DNA from: Bradyrhizobium algeriense
Lineage (GTDB): Bacteria > Pseudomonadota > Alphaproteobacteria > Rhizobiales > Xanthobacteraceae
Direction: 5' to 3'
Length of the DNA stretch: 64,000 nucleotides
Assembly (NCBI RefSeq): GCF_036924595.1
Contig: NZ_JAZHRV010000001.1
Location: forward strand, 7,033,501-7,097,500
Part shown: positions 49,971-58,688 of the stretch, piece after piece
How the letters are laid out: every line of letters begins with the position of its first letter
Position numbering within the stretch: the stretch's first letter is position 1
Notes under the pieces: model-generated
Database searches by the model: none
Told to the model about the DNA's origin: nothing
The model's input: the letters and a program-made list of their open reading frames with translations, nothing else
Translations under genes and position numbers: made by a program

Positions 49971-52490
49971 ATGTCGGGCGTAGTCGCGGCAATGCGTCGA
50001 ACCCTGCTGTCGTGCACCTCACTGGCGCGCCACGGCGTGATTGCGCTCGCCACCGCCCTCTCCGCTTCGCCGGAACCCGCATGGGCCTCGGACTTGACCA
50101 TCCCGCAGGCGATTTCCGCCCTGTTCGACCTCAATCACCAGGAATTTGCGGCACTGACGACGGCGCTGTCGCTGCTTGGCTTTACCGTGGTGGCCGCGAT
50201 CCTGCTGATGCGCACGCGCATTCGCGCCAGCCGAATGGAACTCAACCTGCGTTCCGACATCGCCGACCTGCAGGTGCAAGCCGACCGGCTGCGCGCGCTG
50301 TTGTTTGCCGAGCCCCAGATCCTGATCGCCTGGGCCGCGGGCGACAACCGGCCCCAGATCAGCGGCGACACCTCGCTTCTGATCTCGCAGGACGCGCTGT
50401 CCGATTCACCGCAGCGTATCCTCGCCTTTGGAACCTGGCTGCCGCCGGAACCGGCGCTGCAGATGGACCATGCGGTCGACGCGCTGCGCGAGGCCGGCGA
50501 AGGTTTTCTGCTCAATCTCTCCACCTCGAACGGCCGTGCCATCGAAGCGATGGGCCGCGCCATCGGGGGGCAAGCCATTGTGCGGATTCGCGAACTCGGG
50601 GGCTTACGCCGGGAACTCGCCGAATCCAATCTCCGCTACAGGGCCCTGTTGGAGGAGACCGAGCTGTTGCGCGACTTCTCCGCCGCGGCGCCCTGGCCGA
50701 TGTGGGCGAGGAGTGCGGAAGGCAATCTGCGTTACGCCAACGCGGCCTATGTGCGGGCCACCGAGGGCGCAAGCGTCGCGGACACAATCCACCGCAACCT
50801 CGAACTGCTGGAGAACGACCAGCGCACCGAGATGGGCCGGGTGCTGAACGACAATTCCACCTTCAGCGCGCGGCTGCCGATCGTGGTCGGCGGCGAGCGG
50901 CGCATCTATGATGTTCAGGCGCTCAAGCTCGGCGGCGGCAGCGCCGGCATCGCCATCGACGCCAGCGAGGCGACCGCGCTGCGCGACGCCATGGAGCGGA
51001 TGGCGGAAGCCCATCGCCGCACCCTCGACCAGTTGTCGTCAGGGGTTGCCGTGTTCGACGGCCAGCGGCGGCTTGCTTTCTACAATGAATCCTACCGGCG
51101 GCTGTGGGGCCTCGACCAGGCCTTCCTCGATTCCAATCCCGACGATTCGAGCGTGCTCGACCGCTTGCGCGCGGCGCGCAAACTGCCCGAACAGCCCGAC
51201 TTCCGGGCCTGGAAGGCCAAGCTGCACGAAGCCTACCGCGCCATGGAGCCGGAGAACTACACCTGGTTCCTGCCCGACGGCCGCGCCGTCAGCGTCGTCA
51301 CCACGCCGAACCTCGAAGGCGGCGTCACCTATCTATTCGACAATGTCACCGAGAGCCTCGATCTCGCACGCCGGTACGACCGGCTGACCCGGGTCCAGCA
51401 CGAGACGCTCGACAATCTGGCTGAAGCGGTAGCGGTGTTCGGCAGCAATGGCCGCGTGGAACTGTTCAATCCCGCCTTCGAGAAAATGTGGAAGCTGTCG
51501 GCGGAATCGCTCAAGGAACAGCCCCACATCGAGACCGTCGAAGCCTGGTGTACGCCGCTGTTCGACGATGCGCTGACCTGGCGGGCGCTGCGCGAGGCGA
51601 TCACCGCGATCGACAACCGCGCGCAGGTATCGCTGAAGCTCGAGCGCAAGGACGGCAGCGTGCTGGACTGCATGACCATGCCGCTGCCCGACGGCGCGAC
51701 CATGTTGACCTTCCAGGACATCACCGACACCGAGAATGTCGAGCGCGCGCTGCGCGAGCGCAACGAAGCGCTCGAAGCCGCCGACCAGATGAAGGTCGAT
51801 TTCGTCCACCACGTCTCCTACGAACTGCGCGCGCCCCTTACCACCATCATCGGCTTTGCGCATTTCCTCAGCGATCCCTCGACCGGCCCGCTGACGCCAA
51901 AGCAGGCCGAGTATCTCGACTACGTCACCAAATCGACCAACGCGCTGCTCGCGCTCACCAACAACATCCTCGATCTCGCCACCATCGATGCCGGCGCCAT
52001 GAAGCTCGAGCTCGGCCCGGTCAATATCGAAAAAGCCATCCAGGCCGCCGCCGAAGGCATTCAGGACCGGCTGGCGACCGACCGCATCGAACTCAAGGTC
52101 GATATCGATTCCAACATCGGCGACTTCACCGGCGACGAGCGGCGCGTGGTGCAGGTGCTCTATAATTTGCTCGCCAACGCCGTTGGATTCTCGCCGCACG
52201 ATGCCGCGGTCACGATCAGCGCGCGGCGGACCGAGCATCGCGTGATCTTCACCGTCAGCGATTCCGGTCCCGGCATTCCGGCTGAGGTGAAGGACAAGGT
52301 GTTCGACTGGTTCGAGAGCCACTCCCACGGCTCGCGTCACCGCGGCGCCGGCCTCGGCCTGTCGCTGGTGCGCTCCTTTGTCGAACTACATGGCGGCAAG
52401 GTGCGCGTCGATTCGGTGGTCGGCAAGGGCACCACAGTGACCTGCGACTTTCCAATCGACCAGAACGCGCATCGCAACGCCGCCGAATGA
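49971..52490 (+). CDS. divL: DivL, cell-cycle pseudo-histidine kinase
   Basis: An 839-residue membrane protein. It has an N-terminal signal-like segment, a transmembrane helix (about 62-80), three PAS-like regions (about 235-590), then a HisKA and HATPase pair. The H-box reads HHVSYELRAPLTTIIGF: the phospho-acceptor His is replaced by Tyr617, the hallmark of DivL. The N-box NLLANAVGFSP, G1 SDSGPGIP and G2 GAGLGLSL are intact. In Caulobacter DivL steers the CckA-ChpT-CtrA phosphorelay and responds to DivK. ATG 49971 avoids a 94-residue N-terminal tail that crosses a repeat. Its end overlaps the tsaE-amgK start by four bases. Confidence 0.92.
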   Translation: MSGVVAAMRRTLLSCTSLARHGVIALATALSASPEPAWASDLTIPQAISALFDLNHQEFAALTTALSLLGFTVVAAILLMRTRIRASRMELNLRSDIADLQVQADRLRALLFAEPQILIAWAAGDNRPQISGDTSLLISQDALSDSPQRILAFGTWLPPEPALQMDHAVDALREAGEGFLLNLSTSNGRAIEAMGRAIGGQAIVRIRELGGLRRELAESNLRYRALLEETELLRDFSAAAPWPMWARSAEGNLRYANAAYVRATEGASVADTIHRNLELLENDQRTEMGRVLNDNSTFSARLPIVVGGERRIYDVQALKLGGGSAGIAIDASEATALRDAMERMAEAHRRTLDQLSSGVAVFDGQRRLAFYNESYRRLWGLDQAFLDSNPDDSSVLDRLRAARKLPEQPDFRAWKAKLHEAYRAMEPENYTWFLPDGRAVSVVTTPNLEGGVTYLFDNVTESLDLARRYDRLTRVQHETLDNLAEAVAVFGSNGRVELFNPAFEKMWKLSAESLKEQPHIETVEAWCTPLFDDALTWRALREAITAIDNRAQVSLKLERKDGSVLDCMTMPLPDGATMLTFQDITDTENVERALRERNEALEAADQMKVDFVHHVSYELRAPLTTIIGFAHFLSDPSTGPLTPKQAEYLDYVTKSTNALLALTNNILDLATIDAGAMKLELGPVNIEKAIQAAAEGIQDRLATDRIELKVDIDSNIGDFTGDERRVVQVLYNLLANAVGFSPHDAAVTISARRTEHRVIFTVSDSGPGIPAEVKDKVFDWFESHSHGSRHRGAGLGLSLVRSFVELHGGKVRVDSVVGKGTTVTCDFPIDQNAHRNAAE

Positions 52491-54007
52491 CCGCGCCCAC
52501 GACATTTACGGTAGCGCTGGCGAACGAGACGGCGACCGCGCATCTGATGGCCGACCTCGCGCTGCTGGTCGGTCCGGGCGACGTCATCACGCTCTCGGGC
52601 GATCTCGGCGCGGGCAAGACCGCGGCGGCACGCGCCATGATCCGCTATCTCGCCGACGATCCCGCGCTGGAAGTGCCAAGCCCGACATTCACGCTGGCAC
52701 AGAGCTACGACCTGCCATATCCGATCGTTCACGCCGATCTCTATCGCATCAATGATTCGAGCGAGCTGGAGGAAATCGGATTGTCACCGCTGCCCGAGGG
52801 CACGCTGGCGCTGATCGAATGGCCGGAACGCGCACCCGACGCGCTGCCCGAGGATCGCATCGACATCGCCTTCAGCCATCGCCCGGCGCTTGGGTCCACC
52901 GCACGCGCCGCCGAAATCACCGGCCATGGCAAAGCGGCGGCGCAGGTGACGCGATTGGGCAGCTTGCGAAAGTTTCTCAGCGAAGCGGGCATGCTGGATG
53001 CCGCGCGCGCGCGCATGCCCGGCGACGCCTCGACGCGCTCCTATGCGCGGCTGATCCGCGACGACGGCACATCGATCCTGATGAATTCGCCGCGCCGCCC
53101 GGACGGGCCTGCGATCTACAATGGAAAATCCTACAGCGCGGCCGTTCATCTCGCCGAGGACGTCAAGCCGTTCGTCGCCATCGACAACGGGCTGCGCGCG
53201 CACGGTTTTTCGGCGCCCGCAATCCGTCACGCCGATCTCGATTCGGGCTTCCTGATCACCGAGGATTTTGGCACTGCCGGCGTAATCGAGGGCGATCCGC
53301 CGCGGCCGATCGTCGAGTGCTACGAGGCGGCGACCGACATGCTGGCGGAGCTGCATCGCAAAGCCCTGCCCGAAACGGCGCCGCTGGAGCCGCGGGGCCC
53401 ATACAAAATTCCGGTCTACGACATCGATACATGGCTGGTTGAGATCAGCCTGATGCTCGAATGGTATCTGCCGGATCGCGGCGCTGAAATCAGCCAGCAA
53501 CGGCGTGATGAATTCACAACGATGTGGCGAACGCTGCTGGAAAAGCCGGCGGCTGCGCCGCGAACCTGGGTGATGCGGGATTTTCATTCGCCCAACATCA
53601 TCTGGCTCGGCGACCGCACGGGGATCTTGCGCGTCGGGATTATCGACTTCCAGGATGCCGTGCTTGGCCCCGCCGCCTACGATCTGGTATCGCTGCTGCA
53701 GGACGCCCGGCTCGACGTTCCCGAACAGCTCGAATTGACGCTTCTGACCCGCTACATCAAGGCGCGCCGCGCGGCCGATAGCCAGTTTGATCCGGCCGGC
53801 TTTGCCGAGCTCTATGCCATCATGTCGGCGCAGCGGAATACCCGCCTGCTCGGCACCTTCGCCCGGCTCAACCGGCGGGACGGCAAGCCGCAATATCTGC
53901 GCCACCAGCCCCGGATCTGGACCTACCTGACCCGTTCGCTGGCGCACCCGGCGCTGGCGGCATTTCGCGCATGGTATGCCGCCAACGTGCCGCCGCCGCT
54001 CCTCTGA
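52487..54007 (+). CDS. Fusion of TsaE and AmgK-like cell-wall sugar kinase
   Basis: A 506-residue two-domain protein. Residues 1-155 are TsaE, the ATPase of the t6A tRNA-modification complex, with the P-loop SGDLGAGKT (37-45), PSPTFTLAQSY and HADLYR. From about 165 on it is an aminoglycoside-phosphotransferase-fold kinase (ASTRSYARL; catalytic VMRDFHSPNIIWLG; IIDFQDAVLGPAAYD) matching AmgK, which phosphorylates N-acetylmuramate and N-acetylglucosamine at C1. MurU lies two genes downstream, supporting AmgK activity. The ATG overlaps the divL stop by four bases. Confidence 0.93.
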   Translation: MTAPTTFTVALANETATAHLMADLALLVGPGDVITLSGDLGAGKTAAARAMIRYLADDPALEVPSPTFTLAQSYDLPYPIVHADLYRINDSSELEEIGLSPLPEGTLALIEWPERAPDALPEDRIDIAFSHRPALGSTARAAEITGHGKAAAQVTRLGSLRKFLSEAGMLDAARARMPGDASTRSYARLIRDDGTSILMNSPRRPDGPAIYNGKSYSAAVHLAEDVKPFVAIDNGLRAHGFSAPAIRHADLDSGFLITEDFGTAGVIEGDPPRPIVECYEAATDMLAELHRKALPETAPLEPRGPYKIPVYDIDTWLVEISLMLEWYLPDRGAEISQQRRDEFTTMWRTLLEKPAAAPRTWVMRDFHSPNIIWLGDRTGILRVGIIDFQDAVLGPAAYDLVSLLQDARLDVPEQLELTLLTRYIKARRAADSQFDPAGFAELYAIMSAQRNTRLLGTFARLNRRDGKPQYLRHQPRIWTYLTRSLAHPALAAFRAWYAANVPPPLL

Positions 54008-54096
54008 TTTACCTCCTGTTAGCCACCCCGCACTTAATCTGGAACCTGCCATGCCGAACCGGCGTGGCCAGCCAGTTTTGAAGTGGGAAGACGGCC

Positions 54097-54420
54097 ATGG
54101 CGGGGGCGGAACGTCGCAAGGGAGATCGGGTCGTATTCGAGCGCGGCTTTGCCGCGCACATGATGGGCATCGACGGCACCTGGCGGCGCGACTGCGTGAT
54201 GGAAGACGTCTCCGAGACCGGCGCCAAGCTGACGGTCGAAGGTTCGGTCGAGGGCCTGCACTTAAAGGAATTCTTCCTGCTGCTGTCGTCCACGGGGCTG
54301 GCGTATCGGCGCTGCGAGCTGGCCTGGGTCAATGGCGATCAGATCGGCGTCAACTTCCTGAAGCAGGGCGACAAGAAGAAGAGAGCGGCCAAGCGGGGGG
54401 CGGAGGAGGCCGAAGTCTGA
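54097..54420 (+). CDS. PilZ-domain c-di-GMP receptor
   Basis: A 107-residue single-domain PilZ protein. It has an RxxxR motif in ERRKGDR and a DxSxxG motif in EDVSETGAKL, both needed for c-di-GMP binding, so binding is likely. A basic tail follows. ATG 54097 matches the usual start. It lies between the TsaE-AmgK gene and murU; the link to cell-wall recycling is only by position. Confidence 0.85.
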   Translation: MAGAERRKGDRVVFERGFAAHMMGIDGTWRRDCVMEDVSETGAKLTVEGSVEGLHLKEFFLLLSSTGLAYRRCELAWVNGDQIGVNFLKQGDKKKRAAKRGAEEAEV

Positions 54421-54551
54421 GGTTTGGCTGCGCTGGCGGCCGTCGTACGGCCGTCATGTGCGGCCACTAAGGCCTCCCTGGTTGCTGGTTCAAGCGAATC
54501 GCCGTGGTATGATCCGCAGGCTGATTTGGATGGTTCGAGAAAATCCCAAAA

Positions 54552-55274
54552 ATGTCCGTTACGCCCACCAAAGCCATGGTCCTTGCCGCCGGTCTCGGTT
54601 TGCGCATGCGCCCATTGACCGACCATATGCCCAAGCCGCTGGTGCGCGTGGCCGGCCAGCCATTGCTCGATCACGTGCTGGACAAGCTCGCCGGGGCCGG
54701 CGTCAGTGAGGCCGTGGTCAACGTGCATTACCTGCCCGACCAGATCATCCAGCATACCGCGAGCCGGGCCCGGCCCCGCATCATCATTTCCGACGAACGC
54801 GACGTCGTGCTTGGCACTGGCGGCGCTGTCGTGAAGGCGCTGCCCCTGCTCGGCAAGGACCCGTTCTTTCACCTCAACGCCGACACGATGTGGATCGACG
54901 GCGTGCGGCCCAATCTGGAGCGGCTCGCCGAAACCTTCGATCCTGACCGGATGGACATCCTGCTCTTGATGGCGCCGACCACGAGCAGCATCGGCTATGC
55001 CGGCCGCGGCGACTACGCGATGCTGCCGGATGGCGCGCTGCGCAAGCGGCGTGAACACCAGGTGGTGCCGTTCGTCTATGCGGGTGCCGCGATCATGTCG
55101 CCCTCGCTGTTTGCCGACGCGCCCGCCGGCGAGTTTTCGCTGACAAAAATGTTCGACCGCGCCAACGAGCAGGAGCGGCTGTTCGGCCTGCGGCTCGACG
55201 GCGTCTGGATGCACGTCGGAACCCCCGACGCGGTGCAGGCCGCGGAAGAGGCGTTTCTGGAAAGCGTGGCGTAG
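54552..55274 (+). CDS. murU: N-acetylmuramate-1-phosphate uridylyltransferase MurU
   Basis: A 240-residue nucleotidyltransferase. The nucleotide-binding signature is MVLAAGLGLRMRPLTDHMPKP; also GTGGAVVKALPLLG, FHLNADTMWIDG and a C-terminal WMHVGTPD. With AmgK it makes UDP-MurNAc from recycled MurNAc, bypassing de novo synthesis and giving intrinsic fosfomycin tolerance in Pseudomonas. ATG 54552. A palindromic repeat follows. A role in other sugar-1-phosphate chemistry is possible, but the TsaE-AmgK neighbour favours MurU. Confidence 0.9.
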   Translation: MSVTPTKAMVLAAGLGLRMRPLTDHMPKPLVRVAGQPLLDHVLDKLAGAGVSEAVVNVHYLPDQIIQHTASRARPRIIISDERDVVLGTGGAVVKALPLLGKDPFFHLNADTMWIDGVRPNLERLAETFDPDRMDILLLMAPTTSSIGYAGRGDYAMLPDGALRKRREHQVVPFVYAGAAIMSPSLFADAPAGEFSLTKMFDRANEQERLFGLRLDGVWMHVGTPDAVQAAEEAFLESVA

Positions 55275-55291
55275 CCCACCCCCACAGGATT

Positions 55292-55381
55292 CGTAGGGTG
55301 GGCAAAGCGAAGCGTGCCCACCATTTGCACCAGAATCTCGGTTGAAGATGGTGGGCACGCTTGCGCTTTGCCCACCCTACG
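55292..55381. repeat. Palindromic repeat with CGTAGGGTGGGCAAAGCG arms, copy 3
   Basis: Third copy of the family at 31773-31862 and 35839-35924. CGTAGGGTGGGCAAAGCG at the left and GCGCTTTGCCCACCCTACG at the right give a long, nearly perfect stem. It lies just after murU. Confidence 0.85.
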
Positions 55382-55400
55382 CAGCTGACCTGCTCAGACA

Positions 55401-55434
55401 AAAAATCTCGAAAACAACCCCATGCAAAGTAGAG
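55401..55434. repeat. 34-base direct repeat, copy 2
   Basis: Begins AAAAATCTCGAAAAC and ends CATGCAAAGTAGAG; it is the same as 31881-31914 apart from one mismatch and again follows the CGTAGGGT palindrome closely. Confidence 0.75.
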
Positions 55435-55541
55435 TGGGCCCGGGATTGCTTTGGCAGTGAGTAGCGGGGACGCCGCCCTCACCCGCATGACCTGCCCCCA
55501 TTACCTCCCTATATTGCGCCTGACCTCGAATCAGGAAGCCC

Positions 55542-58500
55542 ATGCGCGTTTTCAGCGTTCCCGTATCCGTGCCGTTCCTGCGCACCGTCATCGCGGCGCT
55601 GGTCGACGGCCGGCTGGTCGAGGGATTCGAGGCGCGCAGGGATCCGCTCAATCTCGCAGCGGCGACGCTCTATTTGCCGACCCGGCGGGCCGGGCGGCTG
55701 GCGCGGGAGATATTTCTCGACGAGCTGAAGACGGACGCTGCGATCCTGCCGCGCATCGTGGCGCTCGGCGACATCGACGAGGATGAGCTGGCGTTTGCGG
55801 AAGGCACCGAGCAATTCAGCGGCGCAGCGCCGCTCGACATTCCGCCGCGGCTCGGCGAACTGGAGCGCCGCCTGACGCTGGCGCATCTGGTTGCGGCATG
55901 GGCCAAAAGCCCGGTGTCGGCGCCGCTCGTGGTCGGCGGCCCGGCCTCGACACTGGCGCTGGCCGGCGATCTGGCGCGGCTGATGGACGACATGGTGACG
56001 CGCGGCGTCGCCTGGGAAGCGCTCGACAAACTGGTGCCCGACCAGTTCGACAAATACTGGCAGCACTCGCTGGAATTCCTGCGCATCGCCCGCAAGGCAT
56101 GGCCGGAGCATCTGAGGGAGATCGGCAGGATCGAACCCGCCGAACGGCGCGACCGCCTGATCGAAGCGGAAGCCGCACGCCTGACCGTGCATCACGAGGG
56201 GCCGGTGATTGCAGCCGGCTCGACCGGCTCGATGCCGGCGACCGCGAAATTCCTCAACGCCGTGGCCGGCCTGAAGCAGGGCGCGGTGGTGCTGCCCGGG
56301 CTCGACAGCGATCTTGACGAGGAAGCCTGGCAGACGATCGGCGGCGTCAGGGACGCGCAGGGCAAGTTCACCACGCAGCCCTCTTCGAACCATCCGCAAT
56401 TTGCGATGCACGGATTGCTGGATCGCTTCGGCATCAAGCGTGGCGATGTCGAAATCCTGGGTACGCCGGCACAGCAGGGGCGCGAGGTGCTGGTGTCCGA
56501 GACGATGCGGCCGTCGAGCGCCACCGAACAATGGCACGACCGTCTGGCCCAGCCGGATGTCGCCGCGAAGATCGCAGGCGGCATGATGAAGCTTGCCGTC
56601 GTCGAAGCGCCCAATTCGGAGATGGAGGCGCTGGCGATCGCGGTGGCGATGCGCGAGGCGCGGCACCTTGGCAAATCAGCCGCGCTGGTGACGCCGGACC
56701 GTGCGCTGGCGCGGCGGGTGATGGCGGCGCTGACCCGCTGGAATCTCGAATTCGACGATTCCGGCGGCGACGCGCTGATGGATACGCCAAGCGGCATTTT
56801 TGCCCGCCTCGCCGCGGAAGCCGCCAGCAAGGGGCTGGAGCCGCCGACCTTGCTCGCGCTGCTGAAGCATCCATTGTTTCGGCTCGGCGGCGCATGCGGC
56901 GCGTTCAGGCACGCCATCGAGATCCTCGAACTGGCGCTGCTGCGCGGCACCCGGCCGCAGGCAGGAACGGCCGGCTTGGCGCGCGATTTCGATCGCTTCC
57001 GCGCCGAGCTCAAAAAGCTCAGGAGCCACGAAACCTCCTCGCTTCACGCCTCGGAGCCGCGCGCGAAACTGAGGGACAACGAACTCGACCGGGCGCAGGC
57101 GCTGATCGCGGCGCTGCAGACGGCGCTGTTGCCGCTGGAAATCATGGGCTCGTCAAAACCGTTCGATTTCGCCGAGCTGGCGCTGCGCCATCGCGAAACG
57201 CTGATCGCGCTGTCCTCGGATCAAAACGGCGTTGCTGTCGCCTTCGAGGAAGCGCAAGGCGCTGCATTGTCGGCAGCGTTCGATGACTTGCTCGCCGAGC
57301 AAAAGCCGAGCGGCCTGATGGTCCAGCTCGGCGACTACCCCGATGTGTTCCAGACCGCCTATGCCGATCGCATGGTGCGGCGGCCTGAATCGGCGAGCGC
57401 GCATCTGCACATCTACGGCCAGCTCGAAGCACGGCTGACCGAATCCGACCGCGTCATCCTAGGCGGGCTGGTCGAAGGCGTCTGGCCGCCGGCGCCGCGG
57501 GTCGATCCCTGGCTGAGCCGGCCGATGCGCCATGAACTCGGCCTCGATCTGCCGGAGCGGCGCATCGGCCTTTCCGCGCATGATTTCGCGCAATTGCTGG
57601 GTACGGACGATGTGATCCTGACCCATTCGGCGAAGGTCGGCGGCGCGCCGGCCGTCGCCTCGCGCTTTCTGCACCGCTTGGAGGCCGTCGCCGGCGAAGC
57701 GCGCTGGGATGCGGCCAAGAGTGCCGGAGAAAATTACGTCCGCTTCGCCGCCGAGCTGGACCAGCCCGACGCGGTCGAACCGATTCCGCAGCCCGCGCCA
57801 AAACCGCCGGTCGCGACGCGGCCGCTAAAGCTGTCGGTCACGGCGATCGAGGACTGGCTGCGCGATCCCTATACGATCTACGCGAAATATATTTTGCGGC
57901 TCGATCCGCTCGACCCCGTCGACATGCCGCTGTCGGCGGCCGATCGCGGCTCGGCGATCCATGGCGCACTCGGCGAGTTCACGCAAAAATTTGCCGATGC
58001 CCTCCCCCCACAGCCCGCGCTGGTGCTGCGCGGCATCGGCGAAAAGTTCTTCGCACCGCTGATGGAGCGTCCCGAGGCGCGGGCGCTGTGGTGGCCTCGG
58101 TTTCAGCGTATCGCCGCATGGTTTGCCGACTGGGAGCTGGCGCGGCGCGACGAGATTGAGAAAATTGCCGCCGAGATCCGGGGTGAGATCAAGATTCCGC
58201 TCGACAACGAGCGCATCTTCACGCTGTCGGCGCGCGCCGACCGGATCGAGCAGCGTGGTGACGGCAGCTTTGCGATCCTCGATTACAAGACCGGCCAGCC
58301 CCCGACCGGCAAGCAGGTCCGCATGGGCCTGTCGCCGCAATTGACGCTGGAGGCCGCGATCCTGCGCGAGGGCGGTTTTGAGAATATCCACGCCGGCTCG
58401 TCCGTCGGCGAACTCGTCTATGTCAGGCTCAGCGGCAACAATCCGCCGGGCGAGCAGCGCTCGCTGGAGCTGAAAATCAGGAACAACGATACGCCGCAGC

Positions 58501-58688
58501 GGCCGGACGAGGCAGCCGACTACGCCCTTGAACAGCTTGAAGCGCTGATCCGCAAATTCGAGAACGAGGAGACCGCCTACACGTCGCTGAACCTGTCGAT
58601 GTGGTCGAACCGCTACGGCGCCTATGACGACCTCGCCCGGATCAAGGAATGGTCGGCGGCCGGTGGATTGGGGATCGAGGAATGGTGA
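55542..58688 (+). CDS. addB: AddB subunit of the AddAB double-strand-break repair helicase-nuclease
   Basis: A 1048-residue protein of the alphaproteobacterial AddB family. It starts with PVSVPFLRTVIAALVDGRL and YLPTRRAGRLAREIF, has a helicase-like body (ILGGLVEGVWPPAPRVDPWLSRPMR; IGLSAHDFAQLL) and ends in a RecB-type nuclease domain with the Asp and Lys of FAILDYKTGQPP near residue 912. Together with AddA it resects DNA ends for recombination, replacing RecBCD. ATG 55542. Its last seven bases overlap addA. Confidence 0.95.
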   Translation: MRVFSVPVSVPFLRTVIAALVDGRLVEGFEARRDPLNLAAATLYLPTRRAGRLAREIFLDELKTDAAILPRIVALGDIDEDELAFAEGTEQFSGAAPLDIPPRLGELERRLTLAHLVAAWAKSPVSAPLVVGGPASTLALAGDLARLMDDMVTRGVAWEALDKLVPDQFDKYWQHSLEFLRIARKAWPEHLREIGRIEPAERRDRLIEAEAARLTVHHEGPVIAAGSTGSMPATAKFLNAVAGLKQGAVVLPGLDSDLDEEAWQTIGGVRDAQGKFTTQPSSNHPQFAMHGLLDRFGIKRGDVEILGTPAQQGREVLVSETMRPSSATEQWHDRLAQPDVAAKIAGGMMKLAVVEAPNSEMEALAIAVAMREARHLGKSAALVTPDRALARRVMAALTRWNLEFDDSGGDALMDTPSGIFARLAAEAASKGLEPPTLLALLKHPLFRLGGACGAFRHAIEILELALLRGTRPQAGTAGLARDFDRFRAELKKLRSHETSSLHASEPRAKLRDNELDRAQALIAALQTALLPLEIMGSSKPFDFAELALRHRETLIALSSDQNGVAVAFEEAQGAALSAAFDDLLAEQKPSGLMVQLGDYPDVFQTAYADRMVRRPESASAHLHIYGQLEARLTESDRVILGGLVEGVWPPAPRVDPWLSRPMRHELGLDLPERRIGLSAHDFAQLLGTDDVILTHSAKVGGAPAVASRFLHRLEAVAGEARWDAAKSAGENYVRFAAELDQPDAVEPIPQPAPKPPVATRPLKLSVTAIEDWLRDPYTIYAKYILRLDPLDPVDMPLSAADRGSAIHGALGEFTQKFADALPPQPALVLRGIGEKFFAPLMERPEARALWWPRFQRIAAWFADWELARRDEIEKIAAEIRGEIKIPLDNERIFTLSARADRIEQRGDGSFAILDYKTGQPPTGKQVRMGLSPQLTLEAAILREGGFENIHAGSSVGELVYVRLSGNNPPGEQRSLELKIRNNDTPQRPDEAADYALEQLEALIRKFENEETAYTSLNLSMWSNRYGAYDDLARIKEWSAAGGLGIEEW

